Below, one piece after another: positions 1 through 6,707 of a stretch of 31,325 nucleotides of DNA; within the stretch, counting starts at the first letter, position 1; each line of letters starts with the position of its first letter. Where the stretch lies: contig DATEQM010000128.1 in NCBI GenBank assembly GCA_035272605.1, forward strand, positions 1 to 31,325, given 5' to 3'. Source of the stretch: JOPF136 sp035272605 (GTDB lineage: Bacteria; Acidobacteriota; Terriglobia; Acidiferrales; UBA7541). A program made the translations under genes and the position numbers. The notes under the pieces were generated by a model that worked only from the letters and a program-made list of their open reading frames with translations, was not told the DNA's origin and did not search any database.

Positions 1-629
1 GCGCCGTGGCCCCCGGTGATGGAACGGAGATGCTCGAGATAATCCGGCGCGCGGTGATCCAGCGCATGATGCGCCCCTTCGCGCATCACGAGTTCCCGTC
101 CCTTGGCCGTGCCGGCCGTGCCGATGACCACGAGTCCCGCCGCGCGCGCCAGTTGCAGAGCGGCCGTCCCCACTCCTCCGCTGGCTCCGTGTACGAACGC
201 GATTTCTCCCGCGCGGGCCTGCCCGATTTGGAACAAGGCACGGTAGGCCGTGGCGTAGGGAACGTTTACGCCCGCGCCTTGAGAAAAGCTGATTTTCTGC
301 GGGAGCGGATGCACCTGCACCTCCGCGCACACGGCTTTCTCCGCATACGCGCCGCTCAGCGTTCCCGCGGTGTAGACCCGATCTCCTTCGCGCACGCGCG
401 TCACTCCCTGGCCGACCGATTCGACCACGCCAGCAGCGTCCATGCCCGGCGTATAGGGCAGCGACGGCTTGAAGGCGTACGTCCCTGCGAGAACATAGGT
501 GTCCACTGGATTTACCCCCGCGGCTTTCACCCGAATGACGACCTGGCCGGGCGACGCCGAGGGATTGGAGACTTCCTCCAGTCGCATTACCTCGGGCCCA
601 CCGAATTCATGGACTCGTATCGCTTTCAT
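1..629 (-). CDS. Quinone oxidoreductase / zinc-type alcohol dehydrogenase-like MDR protein (3' end cut by window edge)
   Basis: Reading leftward from the ATG at 627-629, the frame stays open to the window edge and gives about 209 residues starting MKAIRVHEFGGPEVMRLEEV, the typical start of NADPH:quinone reductase (zeta-crystallin-like) members of the medium-chain dehydrogenase/reductase family. The GroES-like substrate half is followed by the Rossmann start, visible as VHGASGGVGTAALQLARAAG, the family's NADPH-binding glycine motif. In this family the enzyme reduces quinones or activated double bonds with NADPH in the cytoplasm; the exact substrate cannot be read here. I see no structural-zinc cysteine cluster in the visible part, which fits the zinc-free quinone reductase branch. 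A GGAGGA ribosome-binding site lies 5 bases before the ATG and fixes the start. The C-terminal third lies outside the window. It reads the same way as the downstream-lying bactofilin and par genes but is separated from them by about 150 bases. Confidence 0.9.
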   Translation of the reverse strand, partial: MKAIRVHEFGGPEVMRLEEVSNPSASPGQVVIRVKAAGVNPVDTYVLAGTYAFKPSLPYTPGMDAAGVVESVGQGVTRVREGDRVYTAGTLSGAYAEKAVCAEVQVHPLPQKISFSQGAGVNVPYATAYRALFQIGQARAGEIAFVHGASGGVGTAALQLARAAGLVVIGTAGTAKGRELVMREGAHHALDHRAPDYLEHLRSITGGHG

Positions 630-776
630 GGCAATCCTCCGGAGGGTAACGCTATCAGATTCCTGAACCAATGGGCACGTTATACGCGGGTCAGGCCCGA
701 GCCGCAGAAGTCCAGCGATGCGCAGGCCGCCTACGCGCCCTTCGGGCGAAGTTCTCAGAACCTCAGACGAGGGCAA

Positions 777-1193
777 TCACGAGGACGTGGTCGCGGATGC
801 GGCGCGAATGGGGATCGTCAACGACGGCTTCCCCTCTTCCATGTTTGTCATCTGGCAGCGGCCATCCAGGATTCCCCCGGCCTCGATCACCAGGCAGGGC
901 GAGCGCACCTCGCCGCGGACGATGCCCTTCGCCTGGATCTCCACGCGTCCCTTGGCGGAGATCACGCCCTCAAAACGGCCGCCCACGACCACGTGGTTTC
1001 CGTCGATTTCGCCCTCTACGCGCGCGTTTTCGCCAATGACGACCGTGGAGTTGGAGACGATTGTGCCCTTCATCTGGCAGTCAATGCGGAAAGTCCCGGC
1101 CAGTTCGATGCGCCCTTCCAGGGCCACGCCTTTGTCGAGAAAGCCGATCCATTCGCCGGACGGCACGGATCCCTTCCGGTCCAGAAGCTTCAT
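777..1193 (-). CDS. Bactofilin family cytoskeletal protein
   Basis: This 138-residue protein has the bactofilin (polymer-forming cytoskeletal, DUF583) pattern: a short polar N-terminus, then a core of about 100 residues with short glycine-punctuated beta-rungs (LEGRIELAGTFRIDCQMKG, VVIGENARVEGEIDGNHVVV, RVEIQAKGIVRGEVRSPCLV) that stack into a right-handed beta-helix. Bactofilins polymerise without nucleotide into filaments or membrane-associated sheets that place other proteins, including cell-wall enzymes and, in Myxococcus, the ParABS machinery. The size is typical. The ATG is preceded by GGAGG with 6-base spacing. The gene is the last of parA-parB-bactofilin on the minus strand, 79 bases after parB, suggesting co-transcription and a role in anchoring the segregation apparatus; that role is inferred from position. 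The C-terminal tail is short and rich in Ala, Thr and Ser. Confidence 0.88.
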   Translation of the reverse strand: MKLLDRKGSVPSGEWIGFLDKGVALEGRIELAGTFRIDCQMKGTIVSNSTVVIGENARVEGEIDGNHVVVGGRFEGVISAKGRVEIQAKGIVRGEVRSPCLVIEAGGILDGRCQMTNMEEGKPSLTIPIRAASATTSS

Positions 1194-1272
1194 TCTTCTC
1201 CTCCGAGGCGGGCTCTTTGGTTCTACCGGGCGCGGGCTGCGGTGTCAAGGCGGAACGTGGTCTTCTACTACA

Positions 1273-2154
1273 TTAGTAGTCTTTTGTCCGCCTCAGCCGT
1301 TCGTATAGGGCATACAACTGGCGGTCTTCGTGATACTCGATGATGAGCTGGCCGGCACGCCGTCCGTGGGGCGGACGTAGCGTCACTCGGGTCCCCAGCT
1401 CGCGCTCCAGGTCTTCCAGTGCCGCGCGTGTATTAGGATCGCTGTGTGGCTCTTGGCCGAGCTCCGAGCGCCGCTGCTTCCGCGCTGCCAATCGTTCAAG
1501 CGCGCGGACGGTCAGCTTGCCGTCCGCCGCACGCTTTGCTGCGGCGAGTCGCGCGGGAGAGCTCTCGAACGCAAGCAGTGCGCGCCCGTGGCCGGCCGAG
1601 AGCCGGCCTTCCTCGAGCAGGGCGAGGATCTGCGCTTCGAGCTTGAGCAGACGGAGGGCGTTGGCAATTGTCGCGCGGTCCTTTCCCGTGCGGGAGGCGG
1701 CCTCTTCCTGGGTCAGACCAAAGGCAGTGATGAGAGTCTCGAACGCGCGCGCCTGCTCGACGGGATTCAGATCTTCCCGCTGCAGGTTTTCAACGACCGC
1801 CATTTCTAGCGCAAGATGGTCAGAGGCTTCACGCACGATTGCGGGGATGCGATGTAATCCAGCACGCTGGGCTGCGCGCCAGCGGCGTTCGCCGGCGATC
1901 AGCTGGAAGCGCTGCCCGACGGGGCGCACGATCACGGGCTGAATCAGTCCCGTGGTCCGGATGGACTGCGCCAGCTCTTCGAGGCTCTCCTCGCGGAAGC
2001 GAGTCCTCGGCTGGCGAGGGCTAGGATCAATCAGGTCGATGTCCACCTCCCGCGCTCCGGAGGGCGCAGGCGGTTCAGGGAACTCGGAACTGCGTTTCGG
2101 CTCAGGCTCCCGGATCAAAGCGCTCAAGCCCCGGCCCAGTGCGTTTCTCGCCAT
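1273..2154 (-). CDS. parB: Chromosome-partitioning protein ParB
   Basis: The protein has 293 residues and begins MARNALGRGLSALI, the conserved N-terminal peptide through which ParB stimulates the ParA ATPase. The ParB/Sulfiredoxin N-terminal (CTPase) domain follows, with the arginine-rich GERRWRAAQRAGL box, then ENLQREDLNPVEQARAFE and the helix-turn-helix region (TQEEAASRTGKDRATIANALRLL), and a C-terminal dimerisation segment. ParB binds parS, spreads as a CTP-dependent clamp and loads SMC. A perfect parS site lies 830 bases away at 2972-2987. I chose the ATG at 2152-2154. An in-frame TTG two codons upstream is possible, but GGGAG sits 10 bases before the ATG. The start lies 53 bases inside parA, so translation is probably coupled. 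The stop is a TAA at 1273-1275. Confidence 0.95.
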   Translation of the reverse strand: MARNALGRGLSALIREPEPKRSSEFPEPPAPSGAREVDIDLIDPSPRQPRTRFREESLEELAQSIRTTGLIQPVIVRPVGQRFQLIAGERRWRAAQRAGLHRIPAIVREASDHLALEMAVVENLQREDLNPVEQARAFETLITAFGLTQEEAASRTGKDRATIANALRLLKLEAQILALLEEGRLSAGHGRALLAFESSPARLAAAKRAADGKLTVRALERLAARKQRRSELGQEPHSDPNTRAALEDLERELGTRVTLRPPHGRRAGQLIIEYHEDRQLYALYERLRRTKDY

Positions 2155-2908
2155 TGGCAATCATCTCCCGGGCGAGCTGTATGTAGCTCGCCGCTCCAGT
2201 ACTGTGTATGTCATAGAATATAATAGGCTTACCATGACTCGGTGCTTCTGCAAGGCGCACGTTGCGAGGAATTACGGTCTTGAAAACCTGCTGGCCGAAG
2301 AAGCTTCTCAGGTCGGAGCTGACCTGTTTGGAGAGTGTGGTGCGCTCATCGTACATTGTCAGCAGGATTCCCTCGATTGCGAGATCGGGGTTGAGCGTTC
2401 GGCGAATCCTCATGAGGGTGTCGAGGAGTTCGGAAACCCCCTCGAGGGCCAGATACTCGCACTGGATCGGAACTAGAACCGAATCACACGCGGCCAGCGC
2501 GTTCAGGGTCAGAAGATCGAGCGAGGGCGGACAATCGAACAGAATGTATTCGTAGTCGGCGCGGATGGGCTCGATGAACTTGCGAAGCCGGAATTCGCGC
2601 TCGGGAAGATTAACGAGCTCGATGGAGGCCCCGGCGAGGTTTTTGTCCGACGGAATGAGATCCAGCCCCTCCACCTGAGTTTTCTGAATGAGGCGCGCGT
2701 GGGGCTCCTCGAGAATCAGTCCGTGGTAGAGGGACCTGCGAGCGGGGTTCTTGGGGAAGCCGATGGCGCCGGTGGTATTGGCCTGAGGATCGCAGTCCAC
2801 AATGAGGGTGCGACGCTCTGCTGCCGCCAGAGAGGCCCCTAGATTCACGACGGTGGTAGTCTTCCCAACGCCCCCTTTTTGGTTTGTGACAGCGATGACT
2901 TTGCCCAA
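2102..2908 (-). CDS. parA: Chromosome-partitioning ATPase ParA (Soj type)
   Basis: This 268-residue protein carries the deviant Walker A motif KGGVGKTT at residues 11-18 (with the signature lysine at 11), a Walker A' region LIVDCDPQANTTGA and the Walker B-like FDCPPSL. The length and absence of an N-terminal DNA-binding domain mark the chromosomal Soj/ParA type rather than the plasmid P1 type. ATP-bound ParA dimers coat the nucleoid, and ParB-stimulated hydrolysis drives origin segregation. The start codon is TTG (2906-2908), with GAGGG 4 bases upstream; no ATG or GTG lies in frame between it and the upstream sequence that still fits the conserved GKVIAVTNQKGG start. The last ~17 residues (GEKRTGPGLERFDPGA) are encoded by DNA that also encodes the start of ParB and look like an extension beyond the usual ParA end. 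Confidence 0.95.
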   Translation of the reverse strand: MGKVIAVTNQKGGVGKTTTVVNLGASLAAAERRTLIVDCDPQANTTGAIGFPKNPARRSLYHGLILEEPHARLIQKTQVEGLDLIPSDKNLAGASIELVNLPEREFRLRKFIEPIRADYEYILFDCPPSLDLLTLNALAACDSVLVPIQCEYLALEGVSELLDTLMRIRRTLNPDLAIEGILLTMYDERTTLSKQVSSDLRSFFGQQVFKTVIPRNVRLAEAPSHGKPIIFYDIHSTGAASYIQLAREMIANGEKRTGPGLERFDPGA

Positions 2909-2971
2909 TGCACCCTCGTCCCGAGGCTCGGGGACGCCTGGAATCTAGCAGAGCCACCGGCGGGGGGCAAG

Positions 2972-2987
2972 TGTTCCACGTGGAACA
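2972..2987. promoter_or_regulatory. parS centromere site
   Basis: TGTTCCACGTGGAACA is a perfect 16-base palindrome, matching the widely conserved bacterial parS consensus TGTTTCACGTGAAACA at 14 of 16 positions, with the two differences symmetric. It lies between rsmG and parA, a usual place for parS. It should be the loading site for the adjacent ParB and also sits where ParB binding could affect parA transcription. I saw no second full-length match in the window. Confidence 0.93.
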
Positions 2988-3028
2988 ATCGGCCAGCGGG
3001 GCGGCGCATCCAACCTGGCCGCGTCGGA

Positions 3029-3709
3029 TCAGAAGCGCGAGCCTATCAGCAGGACCCGCTCCCGAGAATCCGGCACAGGCTGGGTCTGCCATTGCCACCC
3101 GGCCAGACGGCGCAGTCGCTGCGCATCGCTGGCGCCAATCCAGAGTAGCAGTTTTCCTTGCGGTTTCAGCTTGCTGCCCGCCCAGTCCGCGAGCAATTCA
3201 TATCCTCCCAGCGCGCGGGCGGTGATGGCATCGAAAGAGCCGGCCGGCATCTTCGATTCCTGCCAACGGGCGCACTCGACCTCGACGTGCTCGAGGCGCA
3301 GCGTGCGTGCAGCCTCCGAGAGGAAAGCGGCTTTTTTCCTGCTCGACTCGATCAGTGTCACCGACCAATGGGGCAAAATCAGTTTTAGAGCCAGTCCGGG
3401 AAACCCCGCGCCACTCCCCACATCGCAGAGCCGTCCCGCCCCCGAACCCAGCCAGCGCGCGGCCAGGAAACTCTCCGCGAAATTTCGGGAGACAATTTCG
3501 TGCGGGTCGGTGATCGCGGTGAGATTGATCTTGGCGTTCCATCGCAGCAACAACTCGATATAGGCGGAGATGGAATCGAGGAGGGCGGGGGCAGGCTCGA
3601 TGCCGGCGCGGCGCAGGAATTCGACGCGGGAGGCTATCGCTCCGCGAATATATTTACTACTCAGTATACTTTTCCGGCGCTGGAAATCCCGCGCGGGCGG
3701 CCGGCTCAT
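3029..3709 (-). CDS. rsmG: 16S rRNA (guanine-N7)-methyltransferase RsmG (GidB)
   Basis: RsmG uses S-adenosylmethionine to methylate N7 of G527 in 16S rRNA. From the chosen ATG the protein has 226 residues, close to the family size of about 210-220. The SAM-binding motif I is CDVGSGAGFPGLALKL at residues about 95-110, preceded by the family-typical NLTAITDPHEIVSRNF and followed by LIESSRKKAAFL and FDAITARALG. The ATG at 3707-3709 has GGAG 11 bases upstream. A longer reading from a TTG at 3752-3754 would add 15 unconserved residues and lacks a good ribosome-binding site. The order rsmG-parS-parA-parB is a classic origin-proximal arrangement, although mnmG, the usual upstream partner, is absent; a gene remnant occupies that place. 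The N-terminal ~25 residues are basic and poorly conserved. Confidence 0.93.
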   Translation of the reverse strand: MSRPPARDFQRRKSILSSKYIRGAIASRVEFLRRAGIEPAPALLDSISAYIELLLRWNAKINLTAITDPHEIVSRNFAESFLAARWLGSGAGRLCDVGSGAGFPGLALKLILPHWSVTLIESSRKKAAFLSEAARTLRLEHVEVECARWQESKMPAGSFDAITARALGGYELLADWAGSKLKPQGKLLLWIGASDAQRLRRLAGWQWQTQPVPDSRERVLLIGSRF

Positions 3710-3836
3710 AAGGGCTCTCGCTCCGTAAACCGACAGGCCTGAAGGCCGGGACAAGCTAGATGTCCGTTCACGCCTAGCAGTTCAACACGGCCGGCAGCGG
3801 GGATGCAAGGCCACGATGCGGCTGGCCGCCAACTGC

Positions 3837-4060
3837 TCAGGGGGCGCGAACGGCACGGGCTAGAAGCAAGAAGCCGGCTCCCTCGCCGGGCCACACGGAA
3901 ACGCACTCGAAGTGCCCGGCCACGGTGGCCAGGAAGACCCGCAGATTTTCCGAGGGAACAGGGTGGCTGTGAACGGATTGTGCCAGCAATCCGCCGGGCG
4001 CGAATCGCCCTTGTGTACTTCCGAGTAAATAACACAGTGAGGCGCCAGGATAAAGTGGCG
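3837..4060 (-). pseudogene. Decayed C-terminal remnant of a spermidine-synthase-like (polyamine aminopropyltransferase fold) gene
   Basis: Two minus-strand reading frames together recall the C-terminal part of the spermidine-synthase-like family found as soluble or membrane-fused proteins. One frame contains LFTRKYTRAIRA, like the family's LFTREYYE.IRARL. The next frame continues RFAPGGLLAQSVHSHPVP, then SENLRVFLATVAGHF and SVWPGEGAGFLLLARA, like LxPGGLLAQWVH...P..NLR..LATF...FPHVSVW...G.DLLLLA, and ends at a stop at 3837. The two pieces are out of frame with each other near position 4000, and I see no upstream catalytic domain. I therefore call it a dead fragment occupying the gap between rsmG and the nucleotidyltransferase gene. 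The family assignment is from pattern memory, not alignment. Confidence 0.6.
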
Positions 4061-4124
4061 CAGCCACTCTTGGCAGCACTCCGCGCCTGGGGCATCACGG
4101 GATGAGGGGCCTCAGGCGGTGCGC

Positions 4125-4153
4125 GTGACAGTCCGGGCGCCGTTCTGTAGACT
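4125..4153 (+). promoter_or_regulatory. Predicted sigma-70-type promoter of a leaderless mRNA
   Basis: GTGACA (4125-4130) and TAGACT (4148-4153) are separated by 17 bases. A start of transcription 7 bases after the -10 box falls on the GTG start codon at 4160. There is no Shine-Dalgarno sequence before this GTG, which fits a leaderless transcript. This is inferred from consensus matching only. Confidence 0.45.
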
Positions 4154-4159
4154 CAGCGC

Positions 4160-4669
4160 GTGAAGGAAGTCGTACAATTAATCCACGAAATGCAAGCCGC
4201 GGGGGTAATCCACGACTATGCGTTCTTCGGGGCCATTGCCCAGATGCGTTACACCGAGCCGGTGATTACATTGGACGTGGATGTACTGGTGGACATTCCG
4301 TCGCCAGATCGTATTGATTCGCTGGCTGGGGTTTACGAATTCTGTGCAAGGAAAGGCTACAGACCAGAGGGGGAGGCCGTCCGGGTGGGTTCCTGGCCGG
4401 TGCAGTTTCTTCCTGCCTTCAATGCGCTCACGCGCGAGGCCATGGTGCAGGCTGAGACGTGTGAATTTGACGGAATCCCGTCGCGCGTTGTCCGCGCGGA
4501 GTACCTAGCCACGATTGCCCTAAGCACGGGCCGCTCGAAGGACCACGAACGAATCCTAGCCCTGCTAGAATCGGGGAAGACGAGCCGGGAAAATATTGAA
4601 ACCCTTGCACGGCGGCACGGGCTGGGCGAGGCCTGGCAGCGATTTGCGCGGAGGTTTCTCGATGAATGA
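4160..4669 (+). CDS. Nucleotidyltransferase-fold protein, AbiEii/DUF6036-like (possible toxin-type partner)
   Basis: The protein has 169 residues. Near the N-terminus, FFGAIAQMRY followed by ITLDVDVLVDI resembles the nucleotidyltransferase core hG[GS]...Dh[DE]h, with D39 and D41 as candidate metal ligands; the usual second Gly/Ser is Ala25 here, so activity is uncertain. The middle (AEYLATIALSTGRSKDHERI) matches the helical part in AbiEii-like and DUF6036-like proteins, where a lysine and aspartate pair is often kept (R-x-K-D). Members of this broad group act as toxins in toxin-antitoxin or abortive-infection modules, but many are uncharacterised. The GTG start has no ribosome-binding site and lies 7 bases after a promoter-like -10 box. 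The stop overlaps the next gene by 8 bases, so the two are almost certainly co-translated. I infer a two-gene module; the function is not proven. Confidence 0.7.
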   Translation: MKEVVQLIHEMQAAGVIHDYAFFGAIAQMRYTEPVITLDVDVLVDIPSPDRIDSLAGVYEFCARKGYRPEGEAVRVGSWPVQFLPAFNALTREAMVQAETCEFDGIPSRVVRAEYLATIALSTGRSKDHERILALLESGKTSRENIETLARRHGLGEAWQRFARRFLDE

Positions 4670-4844
4670 TGCCATTCGAAACCTGCTCGCCAAGCGGTCC
4701 CTTTGGCAGAAGAGCCGCAAGGATCTTTCGTGGGAGGAGAAGATCCACATGGTTGAACAGGTGAGGGACGAGGTCGCGCGCTGGCTTCCAGCGTACCGCA
4801 AGGGCACAATCTTCCCCGCGAAGCCGGATGGCAACCGGGGTTGA
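4662..4844 (+). CDS. Small protein paired with the nucleotidyltransferase (possible antitoxin or accessory subunit)
   Basis: This 60-residue protein starts at the ATG at 4662-4664, with GGAGG at 4650-4654 and 7-base spacing, a very strong ribosome-binding site. A longer frame from 4596 would run deep into the upstream gene and has no such site. The sequence is charged and helical (LLAKRSLWQKSRKDLSWEEK, then HMVEQVRDEVARW) and resembles the short genes often seen directly downstream of DUF6036-like nucleotidyltransferases, with the pattern LS[WF]EEKI..VE..R. The start lies inside the last codons of the upstream gene. Its basic, Trp-containing amphipathic helices could bind the enzyme or a nucleic acid, but no named domain is recognised. 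The contrast between the leaderless first gene and the strong site here suggests the small protein may be made in excess, as antitoxins are; that is inference. Confidence 0.7.
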   Translation: MNDAIRNLLAKRSLWQKSRKDLSWEEKIHMVEQVRDEVARWLPAYRKGTIFPAKPDGNRG

Positions 4845-4888
4845 TTCCGTCCGATTCAAACTTCAATTGACCTGTCGGTTCACCGGCG

Positions 4889-4918
4889 TTGACACGGAAG
4901 CACAGCCGCCGCTATCGT
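4889..4918 (+). promoter_or_regulatory. Predicted sigma-70-type promoter of purD
   Basis: A perfect TTGACA (4889-4894) is followed after 18 bases by TATCGT (4913-4918), a partial -10 match. The expected transcription start is about 4925, only about 4 bases before the purD ATG at 4929. No Shine-Dalgarno sequence is present, so a nearly leaderless transcript is predicted. Confidence 0.45.
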
Positions 4919-4928
4919 TTCCCCGCAC

Positions 4929-6266
4929 ATGAAGATCCTGGTGATTGGGAGCGGCGGCCGGGAGCATGCGCTCGCGTGGCGACTCTTGCGGGACGCGGGC
5001 GTCGAGCACCTGTGGTGTGTGCCGGGGAACGGCGGGATGGCGGGGCTGACCGGCGCCGAATGCCTGGCGGTCCCCCCGGGCGGGCTGACGGATGTTGCGG
5101 CGCTGGCGGCGCTGGGAGAGAGACTGCGCCCCGATGTGACGCTGGTCGGCCCGGAGCTTCCGCTGGTCAGCGGCATCGCCGATGAATTCGAGCGCCGCGG
5201 CCTGCGCGTCGTGGGGCCGTCGAAGGCGGCGGCGCAGCTCGAGGGGAGCAAAGCCTTCGCCAAAGAGTTTCTGCTGCGCAACAAAATCCCCACAGGGCCG
5301 CTGTACGGCATTTTCGACTCCGCGGGCGACGCCTATTCCGCGCTGTGCGCGGTAGACTGGCCCTGCGTGATCAAAGCGGACGGCCTGGCGGCGGGCAAAG
5401 GCGTGCTGGTCGCGTCCACACCCGACGACGCGACCGCCTTCATTGACCGGCTGATGGTGGCGCGCGAATTCGGCGCCGCGGGGGACCGCGTGCTTCTCGA
5501 AGAGGCGCTCCGGGGGCCCGAACTCTCCTACATCGTGCTGACGGACGGCGAAGCGATTCTCCCGCTGGTGCCCACGCGGGACCACAAGCGCGTTTTCGAC
5601 GGGAATCGCGGCCCCAATACCGGCGGCATGGGCGCGTATTCCACGGACGACCTGGTTGCGGGCGATCTCGAAGAGCGAATCCTGGGCACCATCGTGCGAC
5701 CCACGCTGGAGGCGATGGCGCGGGAAGGCCATCCGTACCGCGGATTTCTCTACGCCGGCCTGATGCTCACCTCCGACGGCCCGCAAGTGCTCGAATTCAA
5801 TTGCCGCATGGGCGATCCGGAAACACAGGCCATCGTCGTGCGCATGGATTTTCATCTGGCCGAAGCGCTCCAGGCTGCGGCGGAAGGCCGGCTGCGTGAA
5901 ATCAGCGCGCGGTGGAAGCCGGGCGCGAGCGCCTGCGTGGTGATGGCCGCGGCAGGCTATCCCGGCGAGCCGCGCACGGGCATGAAGATCGGGGGCTTGG
6001 AGGCGGCCGCGGACGTTCGCGACACCGTGGTGTTCCACGCGGGCACCACGCTCCAGAACGGAGACGTGGTAGTGAGCGGAGGGCGCGTGTTGGGAGTCAC
6101 CGCGATCGGAGCGGATCTTGCCACCGCCGTCGCGCGCGCTTATGAAGCGGTGGGAAAAATCTCGTTCGACGGGGCTCACTCGCGGCGCGACATTGGCGCC
6201 AGCTCCGGGACCGCAGCCGTTTCCGGTGCGTCTGGTGGCGCCGGGACCCCGCCAAGGCGGGGCTGA
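4929..6266 (+). CDS. purD: Phosphoribosylamine-glycine ligase (GAR synthetase)
   Basis: PurD joins 5-phosphoribosylamine and glycine with ATP, the second step of purine synthesis, in the cytoplasm. The 445 residues begin MKILVIGSGGREHALAW, the family's N-terminal nucleotide-fold signature. The ATP-grasp domain is clear: LEGSKAFAKEFL (about 104-115), CVIKADGLAAGKGVLVA (about 146-162), DHKRVFDGNRGPNTGGMGAY and the metal-binding EFNCRMGDPETQ. The protein ends with the C-terminal domain (RVLGVTAIGADLATAVARAY, FDGAHSRRDIG). Families usually stop shortly after RRDIG; this one carries about 22 extra residues rich in Gly, Ala and Ser. The ATG has no ribosome-binding site but a near-leaderless promoter is predicted. 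The stop lies 3 bases before the MOSC gene, so purD, MOSC and hydrolase appear to form one operon. Confidence 0.97.
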   Translation: MKILVIGSGGREHALAWRLLRDAGVEHLWCVPGNGGMAGLTGAECLAVPPGGLTDVAALAALGERLRPDVTLVGPELPLVSGIADEFERRGLRVVGPSKAAAQLEGSKAFAKEFLLRNKIPTGPLYGIFDSAGDAYSALCAVDWPCVIKADGLAAGKGVLVASTPDDATAFIDRLMVAREFGAAGDRVLLEEALRGPELSYIVLTDGEAILPLVPTRDHKRVFDGNRGPNTGGMGAYSTDDLVAGDLEERILGTIVRPTLEAMAREGHPYRGFLYAGLMLTSDGPQVLEFNCRMGDPETQAIVVRMDFHLAEALQAAAEGRLREISARWKPGASACVVMAAAGYPGEPRTGMKIGGLEAAADVRDTVVFHAGTTLQNGDVVVSGGRVLGVTAIGADLATAVARAYEAVGKISFDGAHSRRDIGASSGTAAVSGASGGAGTPPRRG

Positions 6267-6269
6267 GCG

Positions 6270-6707
6270 ATGGCCGAGGTCGCCCATCTATTTCGCTGCC
6301 TGGCGCACCGGCTGCCCATGCACCCCTTGGCGGAAATCGAGGCCGTGGCGAACCGCGGTCTCTCCGGCTGCGCCCACGCGCAGCCCGGAGGCCTGCGGCA
6401 GGTGCTGCTCATGGACCTGGAAACCCTCCAGGAGATGCAACTCCGTCCCGGGGATGTGAAAGAGAACATCACCACGCGGGGATTCGACGTCCGCAGCCTG
6501 CGTCCCGGACAGCGCCTGCGCATCGGCGAAGCCTTGCTGGAGGTCACCGTACCCTGCGAGCCGTGCAAACGCATGGAGGAAATCCGCGCAGGGCTGAAAA
6601 ACGAACTCCGCGGGCGGCGCGGGATTCTGTGCCGCGTGCTGGAAGGCGGGAAGATCCGGACCGGCGACCCCATCCTGGTGCTGGATTACGAGCGTATCGG
6701 CGCGTAA
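6270..6707 (+). CDS. MOSC domain-containing protein
   Basis: This 145-residue protein matches the MOSC (molybdenum cofactor sulfurase C-terminal) fold in its short stand-alone form. Visible signatures are the run VLLMDLETL, GDVKENITTRGFDV (residues about 61-74), LRPGQRLRIGEALLEVT and the cysteine motif VPCEPCKRMEEI (Cys96 and Cys99), followed by the GRRGILCRVLEGGKIRTGD end typical of the family. MOSC domains carry or transfer sulfur on a conserved cysteine and occur in molybdenum-cofactor handling and in detoxifying N-hydroxylated compounds. The specific role of this small family is not known to me. The gene begins 3 bases after purD, and its TAA overlaps the ATG of the hydrolase gene by one base (TAATG), indicating translational coupling. 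Confidence 0.88.
   Translation: MAEVAHLFRCLAHRLPMHPLAEIEAVANRGLSGCAHAQPGGLRQVLLMDLETLQEMQLRPGDVKENITTRGFDVRSLRPGQRLRIGEALLEVTVPCEPCKRMEEIRAGLKNELRGRRGILCRVLEGGKIRTGDPILVLDYERIGA

Noticed and set aside
1265..1279. CTACTA-cat-TAGTAG inverted repeat at the end of parB
   Set aside because: It is too short to form a meaningful hairpin and overlaps the coding end; no link to a known site.
4863..6287. Minus-strand open frame of about 470 codons opposite purD
   Set aside because: It is an antisense shadow caused by high GC; purD motifs on the plus strand are unambiguous.
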